A stretch of DNA of 64,000 nucleotides. Source: Pseudomonas marginalis. Its GTDB lineage: Bacteria > Pseudomonadota > Gammaproteobacteria > Pseudomonadales > Pseudomonadaceae. The position numbers and the translations under genes were made by a program. Below are positions 32,080 to 41,145 of the stretch, in pieces. The notes below the pieces were generated by a model. That model ran no database searches, was not told where the DNA came from, and saw only the letters and a list, made by a program, of their open reading frames with translations. How positions within the stretch are numbered: position 1 is the stretch's first letter; each line of letters opens with the position of its first letter. The DNA lies in assembly GCF_001645105.1 (NCBI RefSeq), contig NZ_LKEG01000053.1:68253-132252 (forward strand), read 5' to 3'.

Positions 32080-34224
32080 ATGATCAGCACTGAACTCAAA
32101 ACCACGATCCAGGGCGCCTATTCGCGTTTTCTCGAAGCCAAGAGCTTGAAACCGCGTTACGGCCAACGCCTGATGATCGCCGAAGTGGCCAAGGTCCTCG
32201 GGGATATCGACACCGACGACGAAGGTCGCCGCGAGGGTGAGCCCGCGGTCGTGGCCGTCGAGGCCGGCACCGGTACCGGCAAGACCGTGGCCTACAGCCT
32301 GGCCGCGATCCCGACCGCCAAGGCCGCCGGCAAGCGGCTGGTGATCGCCACCGCCACCGTCGCCCTGCAAGAGCAGATTGTCTACAAAGACTTGCCCGAC
32401 CTGATGCGCAACAGCGGCCTCAACTTCACCTTCGCCCTGGCCAAGGGCCGTGGGCGCTATATGTGCCTGTCCAAGCTTGACGTGCTGTTGCAGGAAGGCC
32501 ACGCGCAAACCGCTACGGCGTCGCTGTTTGAAGAAGAAGGCTTCAAGATCGAGGTGGATGAAGTCAGCCAGAAGCTGTTCACCAGCATGATCGAGAAACT
32601 GGCCGGTAATAAATGGGACGGTGACCGCGACAGCTGGCCCACCGCCCTGGAAGACGCCGATTGGGCGCGCTTGACCACCGACCACAGCCAATGCACCAAC
32701 CGCCATTGCCCCAACTTCGGTCAATGCGCTTTTTATAAAGCCCGCGAAGGCATGGGCAAGGTCGATGTGATCGTCACCAACCACGACATGGTCCTGGCCG
32801 ACCTGGCCCTGGGCGGCGGCGCTGTACTGCCCGACCCGCGCGATACCCTCTACGTCTTCGACGAAGGGCATCACCTTCCCGACAAGGCCATCGGCCACTT
32901 CGCCCACTACACACGCCTGCGCTCCACCGCCGACTGGCTGGAAACCACCGCCAAGAACCTCACCAAGTTGCTGGCCCAGCACCCGCTGCCCGGCGACCTG
33001 GGCAAGCTGATCGAACAGGTGCCGGAACTGGCGCGGGAGATCAAGACCCAGCAGCAGTTCATGTTCAGCGCCTGCGAGCAGGTAGCCGACTTCAAGCCCG
33101 GCGAAGACGTCGAGGGCCGTGAGCGGCCACGTCACCGTTTCGTCGGCGGGTTGATCCCCGAGCACATGCGCGAAATGGGCATTGAGCTGAAGAAGGGCTT
33201 TTCACGCCTGACCGACTTGTTCACCCGCCTCACTGACCTGCTCAAAGAGGGCATGGACGGCGAGGTCAACATTGGTATCGCCAGCAACCAGGCCGAAGAA
33301 TGGTATCCGCTGTTCGGCAGCCTGTTGTCGCGTTCCCAGGGTAACTGGGAGTTGTGGACCGCCTTCACCGTCGAAGACCCGGAAGACAACCCACCCATGG
33401 CGCGCTGGCTGACCCTGTCGGAAAGCGGCGCGTTGTTCGACATCGAGGTCAACGCCAGCCCGATCCTCGCGGCCGAAATGCTGCGGCGCAACCTGTGGAA
33501 CGTAGCCTACGGCTGCCTGGTGACCTCGGCCACGCTGACCGCACTGGGTACCTTCGACCGTTTCCGCATGCGCGCCGGCCTGCCGAAAAAGGCCGTCACC
33601 GCGGTGGTGCCGAGCCCGTTCCATCACGCCGATGCGGGTGTGCTGCGGGTGCCGGACCTCAAGGCCGACCCACGGGATGCGCCAGCGCACACGGCGGCAA
33701 TCATTCGTGACCTGCCGGGATTGGTGGAGGGTTCGCGCGGCACCCTGGTGCTGTTCTCTTCACGCAAACAGATGCAGGACGTGTTCGACGGCCTTGACCG
33801 TGACTGGCGCAAGCAGGTGTTTATCCAGGGCAACCTGTCCAAGCAGGAGACCCTGAACAAACACAAGGCGCGCGTGGACGGTGGGGACTCCAGCGTGTTG
33901 TTCGGCCTTGCGAGTTTCGCCGAAGGTGTCGACTTGCCCGGCGCCTACTGCGAACACGTGGTGATCGCCAAGATCCCGTTCTCGGTACCGGATGACCCGG
34001 TCGAGGCGGCCTTGGCCGAGTGGATCGAGGCTCGGGGCGGTAATCCGTTCATGGAAATCTCGGTGCCGGATGCTTCCTTGAAGCTGGTCCAGGCCTGCGG
34101 TCGCTTGCTGCGTACCGAAGAAGACCGGGGCACCATCACCTTGCTCGACCGCCGCCTGGTCACCCAACGCTATGGCAAGGCTATCCTCAATGCCTTGCCG
34201 CCGTTCAGGCGCGAAATTTCTTAA
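32080..34224 (+). CDS. dinG: ATP-dependent DNA helicase DinG
   Basis: A 714-residue XPD-like superfamily 2 helicase that unwinds 5' to 3', including R-loops and D-loops. Walker A is EAGTGTGKT (61-69), the DEAH-type box is DEGH (261-264), and four cysteines (129, 205, 210, 216) form the iron-sulfur cluster site. The C-terminal motif VI is QACGRLLRTEEDRGTI. Length matches the family. No LexA box was sought in detail in the short divergent promoter region. Confidence 0.95.
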   Translation: MISTELKTTIQGAYSRFLEAKSLKPRYGQRLMIAEVAKVLGDIDTDDEGRREGEPAVVAVEAGTGTGKTVAYSLAAIPTAKAAGKRLVIATATVALQEQIVYKDLPDLMRNSGLNFTFALAKGRGRYMCLSKLDVLLQEGHAQTATASLFEEEGFKIEVDEVSQKLFTSMIEKLAGNKWDGDRDSWPTALEDADWARLTTDHSQCTNRHCPNFGQCAFYKAREGMGKVDVIVTNHDMVLADLALGGGAVLPDPRDTLYVFDEGHHLPDKAIGHFAHYTRLRSTADWLETTAKNLTKLLAQHPLPGDLGKLIEQVPELAREIKTQQQFMFSACEQVADFKPGEDVEGRERPRHRFVGGLIPEHMREMGIELKKGFSRLTDLFTRLTDLLKEGMDGEVNIGIASNQAEEWYPLFGSLLSRSQGNWELWTAFTVEDPEDNPPMARWLTLSESGALFDIEVNASPILAAEMLRRNLWNVAYGCLVTSATLTALGTFDRFRMRAGLPKKAVTAVVPSPFHHADAGVLRVPDLKADPRDAPAHTAAIIRDLPGLVEGSRGTLVLFSSRKQMQDVFDGLDRDWRKQVFIQGNLSKQETLNKHKARVDGGDSSVLFGLASFAEGVDLPGAYCEHVVIAKIPFSVPDDPVEAALAEWIEARGGNPFMEISVPDASLKLVQACGRLLRTEEDRGTITLLDRRLVTQRYGKAILNALPPFRREIS

Positions 34225-34312
34225 GCCACCGTGGGCGGATTCGCCCACTTCGTGGTCTATCTCAATTATGTCATCAGGCCATTCACCGGCCGTCTGGGAG
34301 AACCTTGTTCGT

Positions 34313-36610
34313 ATGATTCGCACGCTGCCCGCCCTTTTTGCCTTGCTGTTCGCCGCGCCCTTGATGGCCGCGCCTGCTGGGCAACAGACCTTGTTCAACT
34401 TCGTCCGGCCTGCCGATGTGGTCAAGGTGGCGACCCAGGACGCCAGCCTGCCGCAGTACAACGCCGAACAAACGCCCGAAGGCGAAGTGCTGCGCCGCAT
34501 CACCTTCAACGCGGCCGCCGAACCGAATCTGGTCCTCAGCCCGCAAACCGGTACCTGGGACTGGTCCCAGTCGGGGGCCATGAGCCTGCGCATCCAGAGT
34601 GCGATGGACTGGGCGCTGACGCTCTACGTCAAGGTGCAGAGCAGTGATGGCCGTACCCTGGTCAGTCGCGTCGACCTGCCCGCCGGCCCGGCGCAGACGC
34701 TGTTGGTACCGCTGCAGGCCAACTCGCCGCTGAGCCAGGGCATGAAGGCCGGTCCGCCGATGCCGATCACCGTGGACGGCCAGCGCGTGTTGCTCGCCAG
34801 CAGCGCGGGTGAGATCGACCGCAGCCAGGTGGTTTCGGTGACGTTGTCGATGATCAAGCCCAACGCCGCTCAAAGCATCCTGCTGGAGCGTTTCGGCGTG
34901 CAGGACAGCGAGCCGGTGCTGAAGGCCGCCTACAGCGAACTGGTGGATGCCTACGGTCAATCCACCCGTGCGCGCTGGCCGGAAAAAGTCAGCAGCGACG
35001 AGCAACTCAAGGCCGCCGCCGCCAAGGAGCAACAGCAACTGCAGGGCTGGCTGGCCACGCGGGATAAATCCGCCCTGGACCAATATGGCGGCTGGAGCAA
35101 AGGCCCGGCGTTCGACGCCAGCGGGTTTTTCCGCACCGAGAAGCGCGATGGGCGCTGGTACTTGGTGACGCCGGAGGGGCATCCGTTCTACTCCCTGGGC
35201 GTCAATACCGTGGCCCCGGACAACAGCCAGACCTACGTCGCCGGCCGTGAATGGATGTTCGGTGCGCTGCCTAAAGGCGGCGAACCCTTCGACAAGTACT
35301 ACGGCAGCGGCGACAACCGCACCGGCAACGGCGCGGGCGAAGGGCGCAGCTTTGGTGCCGGGCGTTGGTATGACTTTTACGGCGCCAACCTGCAGCGCAC
35401 TTATGGCGGTGAAGGGTTTGACCAGAAACGCTGGATGACGCACACCCTCGACCGCCTGCAAGCCTGGGGTTTCAACACCGTCGGCAACTGGAGCGACGAG
35501 AGCCTGGCCAGCGCTGACCGTGTGCCGTACACCTTGCCGCTGTCGATTGTCGGCGACTACGCCAGCATCAGTACCGGCACCGACTGGTGGGGCGGCATGC
35601 CCGACCCGTTCGACCCGCGCTTTGCCATGGCCACCGAACGCGCCGTGGCCATTGCGGCCCGCGATCATCGTGATGACCCGTGGTTGATTGGCTTCTTTGC
35701 CGACAACGAACTGGCCTGGGCCGGCCCTGGTGATGATCCCAAGTCCCGTTACGCCTTGGCCTACGGCACCCTGCGCATGACCACCGATGTGCCGGCCAAG
35801 CGTGCGTTCCTCAAGCAGCTGCGCGACAAGTACCGCAACGAAGAAGGCCTGTCGAAAGCCTGGGGCATCGAATTGAAGGGCTGGGAGCTGATGGAAGACC
35901 CCGGCTTCGAGCCGCCGGTACCCAACCCTGAGCACCCGGAAATCGAAGCTGACTTCAAATACTTCCAGAAGACGTTCGCGGATGCTTACTTCAAGACCCT
36001 CTCCGACTCGCTGAAATGGCACGCGCCCAACCACCTGCTGTTGGGCGGCCGGTATGCGGTCAGCACGCCGGAAGCCGTGGCCTCCTGCGCGCAGTACTGC
36101 GATGTGTTGAGCTTCAACATGTACACCCTCAAACCCCAGGACGGTTATGACTTCGCCGCGTTGCGGGCGTTGGACAAACCCGTGCTGATCACCGAATTCA
36201 ACTTCGGCTCGGCCGATCGTGGGCCGTTCTGGGGCGGCGTGACGCAGTTGGCCAAGGAAGAAGACCGCGGCGCGGCCTATGGCAATTTCCTCAAGCAGGC
36301 CATGGCCGAACCGTCGATTGTCGGTGTGCACTGGTTCCAGTACCTGGACCAGCCGGTGACCGGGCGTTTGCTCGACGGCGAAAATGGCCACTTCGGCCTG
36401 GTGGGCATCACCGATGTACCGTTCCACGGGTTTGTCGACAGTGTGCGCAAAAGCAATCTGGCGGCGGTTGATCAACTGGGCAAGGAAGCGGAAAAGGCCA
36501 AGGCGGCCGGCGCCGTGCGTGAAAACGAAGGCGGCAGGGACGGGCACGACGGCAAAGGCGCGGGGCAGGGCGCCGGACATGCAGGCGGACACGCTGGGAA
36601 TGGCCATTGA
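34313..36610 (+). CDS. Secreted GH-A clan glycoside hydrolase, agarase-like
   Basis: A 765-residue exported enzyme with a signal peptide (MIRTLPALFALLFAAPLMAA). An N-terminal beta-sandwich (to about 250) precedes a TIM-barrel catalytic domain. The acid/base Glu466 is in FFADNELAW and the nucleophile Glu628 in PVLITEFNFGSADRG, the Asn-Glu and Glu pair of clan GH-A; family resemblance is to GH50-type beta-agarases. A C-terminal tail of about 25 residues is rich in Gly and His (GGRDGHDGKGAGQGAGHAGG). Substrate is uncertain: agar is unlikely for a soil bacterium. The ATG directly before the signal peptide is preferred over an upstream ATG inside dinG. Confidence 0.82.
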   Translation: MIRTLPALFALLFAAPLMAAPAGQQTLFNFVRPADVVKVATQDASLPQYNAEQTPEGEVLRRITFNAAAEPNLVLSPQTGTWDWSQSGAMSLRIQSAMDWALTLYVKVQSSDGRTLVSRVDLPAGPAQTLLVPLQANSPLSQGMKAGPPMPITVDGQRVLLASSAGEIDRSQVVSVTLSMIKPNAAQSILLERFGVQDSEPVLKAAYSELVDAYGQSTRARWPEKVSSDEQLKAAAAKEQQQLQGWLATRDKSALDQYGGWSKGPAFDASGFFRTEKRDGRWYLVTPEGHPFYSLGVNTVAPDNSQTYVAGREWMFGALPKGGEPFDKYYGSGDNRTGNGAGEGRSFGAGRWYDFYGANLQRTYGGEGFDQKRWMTHTLDRLQAWGFNTVGNWSDESLASADRVPYTLPLSIVGDYASISTGTDWWGGMPDPFDPRFAMATERAVAIAARDHRDDPWLIGFFADNELAWAGPGDDPKSRYALAYGTLRMTTDVPAKRAFLKQLRDKYRNEEGLSKAWGIELKGWELMEDPGFEPPVPNPEHPEIEADFKYFQKTFADAYFKTLSDSLKWHAPNHLLLGGRYAVSTPEAVASCAQYCDVLSFNMYTLKPQDGYDFAALRALDKPVLITEFNFGSADRGPFWGGVTQLAKEEDRGAAYGNFLKQAMAEPSIVGVHWFQYLDQPVTGRLLDGENGHFGLVGITDVPFHGFVDSVRKSNLAAVDQLGKEAEKAKAAGAVRENEGGRDGHDGKGAGQGAGHAGGHAGNGH

Positions 36611-36692
36611 TTGAGGGGTGACGGGTTCACAAAACCCGCCGGGGCTGGAACAATGTCGGCCACTTTTTGCTGTGTTTTCCGAGGGTGTTCAG

Positions 36693-37838
36693 GTGCAGAT
36701 CCAGGGTCATTACGAACTCCAGTTCGAAGCGGTACGTGAAGCTTTCGCCGCGTTGTTCGAAGACCCGCAGGAGCGTGGTGCCGCGCTTTGCATCCAGATC
36801 GGCGGTGAAACCGTTGTCGACCTGTGGGCCGGCACCGCCGACAAGGACGGTGCCGAGGCCTGGCACAGCGACACCATCGTCAACCTGTTCTCCTGCACCA
36901 AGACCTTCACCGCCGTCACGGCCCTTCAATTGGTGGCCGAAGGCAAATTGCAACTTGATGCACCGGTCGCCCACTACTGGCCGGAATTTGCTGCGGCCGG
37001 GAAAGAGGCGATCACGCTGCGCCAGTTGCTCTGCCACCAGGCCGGGTTGCCGGCGATCCGCGAGATGCTGCCCACCGAAGCGCTCTACGACTGGCAACTG
37101 ATGGTCGATACCCTGGCGGCCGAAGCCCCGTGGTGGACGCCGGGTCAAGGCCATGGCTACGAGGCGATCACCTACGGCTGGCTGGTCGGTGAGTTGCTGC
37201 GTCGTGCCGATGGGCGCGGGCCGGGAGAATCCATCGTTGCGCGGGTTGCGCGGCCATTGGGGCTGGACTTCCATGTGGGCCTGGCGGATGAAGAGTTTTA
37301 TCGCGTCGCCCATATAGCGCGCAGTAAAGGCAACATGGGCGATGCAGCCGCGCAACGTTTACTGCAAGTAATGATGCGTGAACCTACGTCCATGACGACG
37401 CGTGCTTTTGCCAATCCCCCGTCTATTCTGACCAGCACTAATAAACCTGAATGGCGTCGCATGCAGCAGCCGGCGGCAAATGGTCACGGTAATGCGCGCA
37501 GCCTGGCGGGTTTTTATAGCGGATTGTTGGACGGTAGTTTGCTCGAAGCCGACATGCTTGAACAATTGACCCGCGAACACAGTATCGGGCCGGATAAAAC
37601 ATTATTGACCCAGACCCGTTTTGGCCTGGGCTGCATGTTGGACCAACCGCAACTCCCCAACGCCACCTTCGGCCTTGGCCCGCGTGCTTTCGGGCATCCC
37701 GGTGCCGGTGGTTCGGTCGGCTTTGCCGACCCTGAGCATGATGTAGCATTTGGTTTCGTGACTAATACATTGGGACCTTACGTACTTATGGACCCACGGG
37801 CACAGAAGTTGGTCGGAATATTGGCCGGTTGTCTGTAA
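36693..37838 (+). CDS. Beta-lactamase-fold serine hydrolase (class C / EstB-like)
   Basis: A 381-residue cytoplasmic hydrolase. The nucleophile motif SxxK is SCTKTFTAV near residue 67, the second motif is the Tyr in GYEAITYGWLVGELL, and the third is the HPGAGGSVGFAD segment in the C-terminal third. There is no signal peptide, so it is more likely an esterase or amidase than a resistance beta-lactamase. The GTG start at VQIQGHYELQFEAV is preferred from similarity to related proteins; an upstream ATG at 36618 is possible. Confidence 0.82.
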   Translation: MQIQGHYELQFEAVREAFAALFEDPQERGAALCIQIGGETVVDLWAGTADKDGAEAWHSDTIVNLFSCTKTFTAVTALQLVAEGKLQLDAPVAHYWPEFAAAGKEAITLRQLLCHQAGLPAIREMLPTEALYDWQLMVDTLAAEAPWWTPGQGHGYEAITYGWLVGELLRRADGRGPGESIVARVARPLGLDFHVGLADEEFYRVAHIARSKGNMGDAAAQRLLQVMMREPTSMTTRAFANPPSILTSTNKPEWRRMQQPAANGHGNARSLAGFYSGLLDGSLLEADMLEQLTREHSIGPDKTLLTQTRFGLGCMLDQPQLPNATFGLGPRAFGHPGAGGSVGFADPEHDVAFGFVTNTLGPYVLMDPRAQKLVGILAGCL

Positions 37839-37981
37839 ACCCCTTGCTGTTTCACGTTTTTTTGTTACAAAGGCGAGTATAAGAAGGCGCTGAACGAAAT
37901 GATGTAACTTTAATGTTCTGTAAGCGTCTGTTTAATGGGTCATACAGACCCCCGTTTCTTTTCTCATTTTGTGGATATCTC

Positions 37982-39133
37982 ATGTTATCGAACAAGTCCT
38001 TGGCACTGGCGCTATGCCTCACTATTACCGGCTGCGCACAAACTCCACAAAATGATGCCGAGGGCGGGCATTGGTGGTCATTTGGGTCTGATAAGGCCGC
38101 GACCAAAGATACAGTGACCCAAACCGACGCCAAGCCGGATGCCAAACCGGACGCCAAGCCAGCTGCTGGCGCCAAGCCTGCCGCACCGGTAGCGCCTGCC
38201 GCTGCTGCGCCGGCTCCGGCGCCTACTGCCAAGGCCGATACCGGCTCCAGTTGGTGGCCGTTCTCTTCCAAGACCGCCGACGAAAAGGCCGCCGATGCCA
38301 AGGCCGACCTGAAAGCCGACCTCAAGGCCGCGGAGCCTGCCCCTGCGGTCGCTAAGAACGACACTGAAACCCACTGGTGGTGGCCGTTCGAAAGCAAGCC
38401 CAAGCCACTGGCCAAGGTCGATGTGACCAACGTGCCGATGCCCGATCCGAAAATCACTCAAGCCTGGCTGGACGACTATGAGCCGCGTCTGCGCGCCGCC
38501 ATCAAGGACAGCAACCTGCAACTTGAGCGTCGCGACAACGTGCTGGTGGTGATTGCCCCGGTAGACGGTTCCTACAACCCGAAACGTCCAGCGATGTTGC
38601 TGCCGGTCACCCTCGGTCCCTTCACTCGCGTCGCCAAGGCCGTTGAAGCCGATCCGAAGACCGCCGTACTCGTATTGGGCCACGTCGATGCCACCGGCAC
38701 CGCCCCGGCCAGTCAGGCGTTGACCAAGGAACGTGCGCAATCCATCGCCTCGATCTTCAGCCTCAGCGGCTTGAAGCAGGATCGTCTGATGCTGCGTGGC
38801 ATGGGCGACCTGATGCCACGTGCCGCCAACGACAGCAACCAGGGCCGTGCCCTGAACCGTCGTATGGAAATCATGTTCACCCAGCGCACCACCATGCTGG
38901 CGCTGCTGAGCAAGTATCAATCGGGCAAGACCCCGCCTGCCGCCGAAATGGTTGCCGTGCAGGACGTTCCAGCCCCGGCCCCAGCCGCCAAGACACCGGC
39001 CAAAAAGGCGCCGGCCAAGAAAGCCGCCGCCAAGCCAGCCGCTAAAAAAGCCCCGGCCAAGCCCGCTGCGAAAAAACCGGCCCCAGCCAAAGCCAAGGCT
39101 GCTGCACCGGCCAGTGACCAGGCAAAAAACTGA
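37982..39133 (+). CDS. OmpA-family lipoprotein with WW-S/P-F repeats and Lys/Ala tail
   Basis: A 383-residue lipoprotein: lipobox LTITGC (Cys18), then a low-complexity region of Ala, Pro, Lys and Asp that contains three Trp-rich motifs, WWSF (31-34), WWPF (91-94) and WWPF (133-136). An OmpA-like peptidoglycan-binding domain follows (LGHVDATGTAPASQALTKERA ... QGRALNRRMEI). The last 55 residues are a lysine/alanine/proline tail (AKKAPAKKAAAKPAAKK) like histone H1 or AlgP tails. Function unknown; cell-envelope anchoring is inferred. Confidence 0.85.
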   Translation: MLSNKSLALALCLTITGCAQTPQNDAEGGHWWSFGSDKAATKDTVTQTDAKPDAKPDAKPAAGAKPAAPVAPAAAAPAPAPTAKADTGSSWWPFSSKTADEKAADAKADLKADLKAAEPAPAVAKNDTETHWWWPFESKPKPLAKVDVTNVPMPDPKITQAWLDDYEPRLRAAIKDSNLQLERRDNVLVVIAPVDGSYNPKRPAMLLPVTLGPFTRVAKAVEADPKTAVLVLGHVDATGTAPASQALTKERAQSIASIFSLSGLKQDRLMLRGMGDLMPRAANDSNQGRALNRRMEIMFTQRTTMLALLSKYQSGKTPPAAEMVAVQDVPAPAPAAKTPAKKAPAKKAAAKPAAKKAPAKPAAKKPAPAKAKAAAPASDQAKN

Positions 39134-39160
39134 GCCGCTGAACCACAAGGATAAAGCCGC

Positions 39161-39808
39161 ATGACCCAGGCACTGGCCGATATGCGCCGTGACTACACAC
39201 GGGATGGTTTGAGCGAGGCCCAGGCCCCGGGCGAGCCGTTTGCCTTATTCCACCAGTGGTTTGCTGACGCGGTGAAAACCGAGCAGCCACCGGTGGAGGT
39301 CAATGCCATGACCTTGGCCACGGTCGACCAGGACGGTCGTCCGCACTGTCGCATCCTGTTGCTCAAGGGCCTGGACGCGCAGGGCTTTACCTTCTTCACC
39401 AACTATCAGAGTGCCAAGGGCCAACAGCTCGCGGCACGGCCGTTTGCGGCCATGACGTTTTTCTGGCCGACCCTTGAGCGCCAAGTGCGCATCGAGGGTC
39501 GGGTGGTCAAGGTGACCCCTGAGGAGTCGGACGCTTATTATCAGGTCCGTCCGCTGGGCAGCCGCCTGGGGGCATGGGCTTCTCCGCAGAGCCAGGTCAT
39601 TCGTGACCGGGAAGAACTGCAGGACCTGCTCAAGGCCACCGAGCAACGTTTCAGCGATACCCAGCCCGATTGCCCGGAGCATTGGGGTGGCTATCGTTTG
39701 TTGCCCGAGCGCATAGAGTTCTGGCAAGGCCGCGCCAGCCGCCTGCATGATCGCCTGAACTACCGCCTGCAAGACTCCCAGTGGACGCGCGAGCGTCTGG
39801 CACCCTGA
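39161..39808 (+). CDS. pdxH: Pyridoxamine 5'-phosphate oxidase
   Basis: A 215-residue FMN enzyme that oxidises pyridoxine or pyridoxamine 5'-phosphate to pyridoxal 5'-phosphate. FMN and substrate signatures are visible: GRPHCRILLLKGLDAQGFTFFTNYQSAKGQQL near residue 55, the LERQVRIEGRV segment, and the C-terminal ERIEFWQGRASRLHDRLNYR family signature. It follows the OmpA-like gene by 27 bases. Confidence 0.97.
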   Translation: MTQALADMRRDYTRDGLSEAQAPGEPFALFHQWFADAVKTEQPPVEVNAMTLATVDQDGRPHCRILLLKGLDAQGFTFFTNYQSAKGQQLAARPFAAMTFFWPTLERQVRIEGRVVKVTPEESDAYYQVRPLGSRLGAWASPQSQVIRDREELQDLLKATEQRFSDTQPDCPEHWGGYRLLPERIEFWQGRASRLHDRLNYRLQDSQWTRERLAP

Positions 39809-39844
39809 GCTGCACCTTTCGTCACTTCGCTTGAATGTTGCCCA

Positions 39845-40105
39845 TCACCCTGAAGTCTCTTGGACAGAGACTTCTGGCGTGTATTGCTGTGCGGCATTCT
39901 TCAACCAGTGCGGCAAGTCTGGCCGTTTGATCTTCAATGCGCGGGCCCTCTCCAGCTGCTTGAGCATGAAGGCACGCTTGTGCAGATCATTGCCCGCCAG
40001 GGACAGCGCCAGATCACGGTCCATCCAGCGCCTGATGCGCAGGTACAACCAGCCGTGGAAATACAGGCCGGCAAGGGTTGTGACTACAATGATGAGGTAA
40101 TCCAT
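39845..40105 (-). CDS. Small membrane-anchored protein of unknown function
   Basis: An 86-residue protein with one N-terminal hydrophobic helix (MDYLIIVVTTLAGLYFHGWLYL), a basic segment RIRRW, and a hydrophilic cytoplasmic or periplasmic tail with an amphipathic helix (LHKRAFMLKQLERARALKIK). It is convergent with pdxH and divergent from the SlyB-like gene. I do not recognise the family; the hydrophobic-basic organisation supports it being real. Confidence 0.6.
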   Translation of the reverse strand: MDYLIIVVTTLAGLYFHGWLYLRIRRWMDRDLALSLAGNDLHKRAFMLKQLERARALKIKRPDLPHWLKNAAQQYTPEVSVQETSG

Positions 40106-40262
40106 GAAGGTCCTGGCTACGAGAGAAGTGCTACCGTTCGTCGAGTTTTCTGGTGCGGGCAGTCTGTACTAAGGCTGAATGAAAGCAATTTTCTGTGGGG
40201 CTTGCCGTGACAGGCGTCAAGCCGCAGCGTTTAATGAACACCTGTCCTTTGGAGTTGATGCT

Positions 40263-40727
40263 ATGCGTAAGTCCGTTTTACTGGTTGCCTGCTTTACCAC
40301 CCTGTCGTTGCTGCTGGGTGGCTGCGCCTCGAGTCTGACCGGCGACTCGTACTCCCGTGACGAAGCGCGTCGTGTGCAGACCGTGCGCATGGGCACCATC
40401 GAATCCCTGCGTCCGGTGAAAATCGAAGGCACCAAGACCCCAATCGGCGGCGCTGCAGGCGCAGTCATCGGCGGCGTTGGCGGCAGCGCCATCGGCGGTG
40501 GCCGTGGCAGCATCGTGACCGCCGTGATCGGCGCCGTCGCCGGTGGCCTGCTGGGTTCGGCCACCGAAGAAGGCCTGACCCGCACCCAAGGTGTGGAAAT
40601 CACCGTTCGCGAAGACGATGGCAGCATGCGCGCCTACGTGCAGGCCGTGCAGGAGAATGAAATCTTCCGCATTGGTGACCGCGTACGCATCATGACCGTT
40701 GATGGTACCAGCCGCGTTACGCGTTAA
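40263..40727 (+). CDS. slyB: SlyB-like glycine-zipper outer-membrane lipoprotein
   Basis: A 154-residue lipoprotein with lipobox LLGGC (Cys21). The centre is a glycine zipper of two hydrophobic helices (IGGAAGAVIGGVGGSAIGGG and VIGAVAGGLLGSATE), and the C-terminus is a small beta-domain (GVEITVREDDGSMRAYVQ ... FRIGDRVRIMT). This is the Pcp/SlyB organisation. SlyB belongs to the PhoPQ regulon in enterics and forms stress-protective lipid-protein discs; regulation here is not visible. Confidence 0.85.
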   Translation: MRKSVLLVACFTTLSLLLGGCASSLTGDSYSRDEARRVQTVRMGTIESLRPVKIEGTKTPIGGAAGAVIGGVGGSAIGGGRGSIVTAVIGAVAGGLLGSATEEGLTRTQGVEITVREDDGSMRAYVQAVQENEIFRIGDRVRIMTVDGTSRVTR

Positions 40728-40746
40728 GCGCTGGTTGTAGAAACAC

Positions 40747-40779
40747 AAAACCCCAGCCGGGTGACCGGTTGGGGTTTTT
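40747..40779 (+). terminator. Intrinsic terminator after slyB
   Basis: A hairpin with aaaacccca and tggggtttt arms and a GC centre, followed by a T-tract (ggggtttttgg), 20 bases after the stop. Confidence 0.9.
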
Positions 40780-40826
40780 GGTTTTATGGGGTGTGGCCGG
40801 GTTGAATTGCAAAAAATGCAGGCAAT

Positions 40827-40857
40827 AAAAAACCGCCTTGGTAAGGCGGTTTTTTAT
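40827..40857. terminator. Second, bidirectional intrinsic terminator
   Basis: aaaaaaccgcctt pairs with aaggcggtttttt around a 3- to 4-base loop, with A- and T-runs on the two sides. It can act on both strands. Confidence 0.88.
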
Positions 40858-40992
40858 TGCGAACCCCATTATTGACGGGGCTGCGACTTCAAAGATGCAT
40901 TGACCTGCATCCAAGGGCTCACGTGTTCCGGTAAGTGCGCTGGAGGTAAGGCCCAGCGTTAGGAGGGCCGAGTATGTCCAAGTTTGCACGAC

Positions 40993-41123
40993 CTGTGGCG
41001 AGGCAGCTTGCTCCCGCTGGGGCGCGAAGCGACCCCTGTTGGGTAAGCGATATAGCACCACAATCGCGGTAAACGCTCTGGGGCCGCTGCGCAGCCCAGC
41101 GGGAGCAAGCTCCCTCGCCACAG
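40993..41123. repeat. REPIN, variant of family B
   Basis: Arms ctgtggcgaggcagcttgct...cccgctggg and their complement (cccagcgggagcaagctccc...tcgccacag) enclose an approximately 70-base spacer. It shares the inner ggggcgcgaagcgacc and gggccgctgcgcagcccag sequences with the family B elements but has different outer arms. Confidence 0.88.
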
Positions 41124-41145
41124 TGAGTATGCTTCGTCGGGCGTA

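Larger units (their letters stand above)
40728..41145. other. Intergenic region with two terminators and a REPIN
   Basis: This 418-base gap separates the convergent slyB-like and nhaA genes. It contains two hairpin terminators and a REPIN, described separately. Between 40860 and 40990 I see no gene or clear signal. Confidence 0.6.

Noticed and set aside
34283..36607. A 774-codon open frame opposite the agarase-like gene
   Set aside because: Long only because of GC-rich third codon positions on the sense strand. The sense frame has a signal peptide and catalytic motifs; the antisense translation matches no family and would begin at the tail of the real gene.
36693..37838. Resistance beta-lactamase
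   Set aside because: The fold and SxxK motif fit class C-like hydrolases, but a signal peptide is missing and the sequence groups with EstB-like esterases.
39001..39133. A separate histone-H1-like gene in the Lys/Ala-rich stretch
   Set aside because: The repeat is in frame with the OmpA-like lipoprotein and has no own start or ribosome-binding site; it is that protein's tail.
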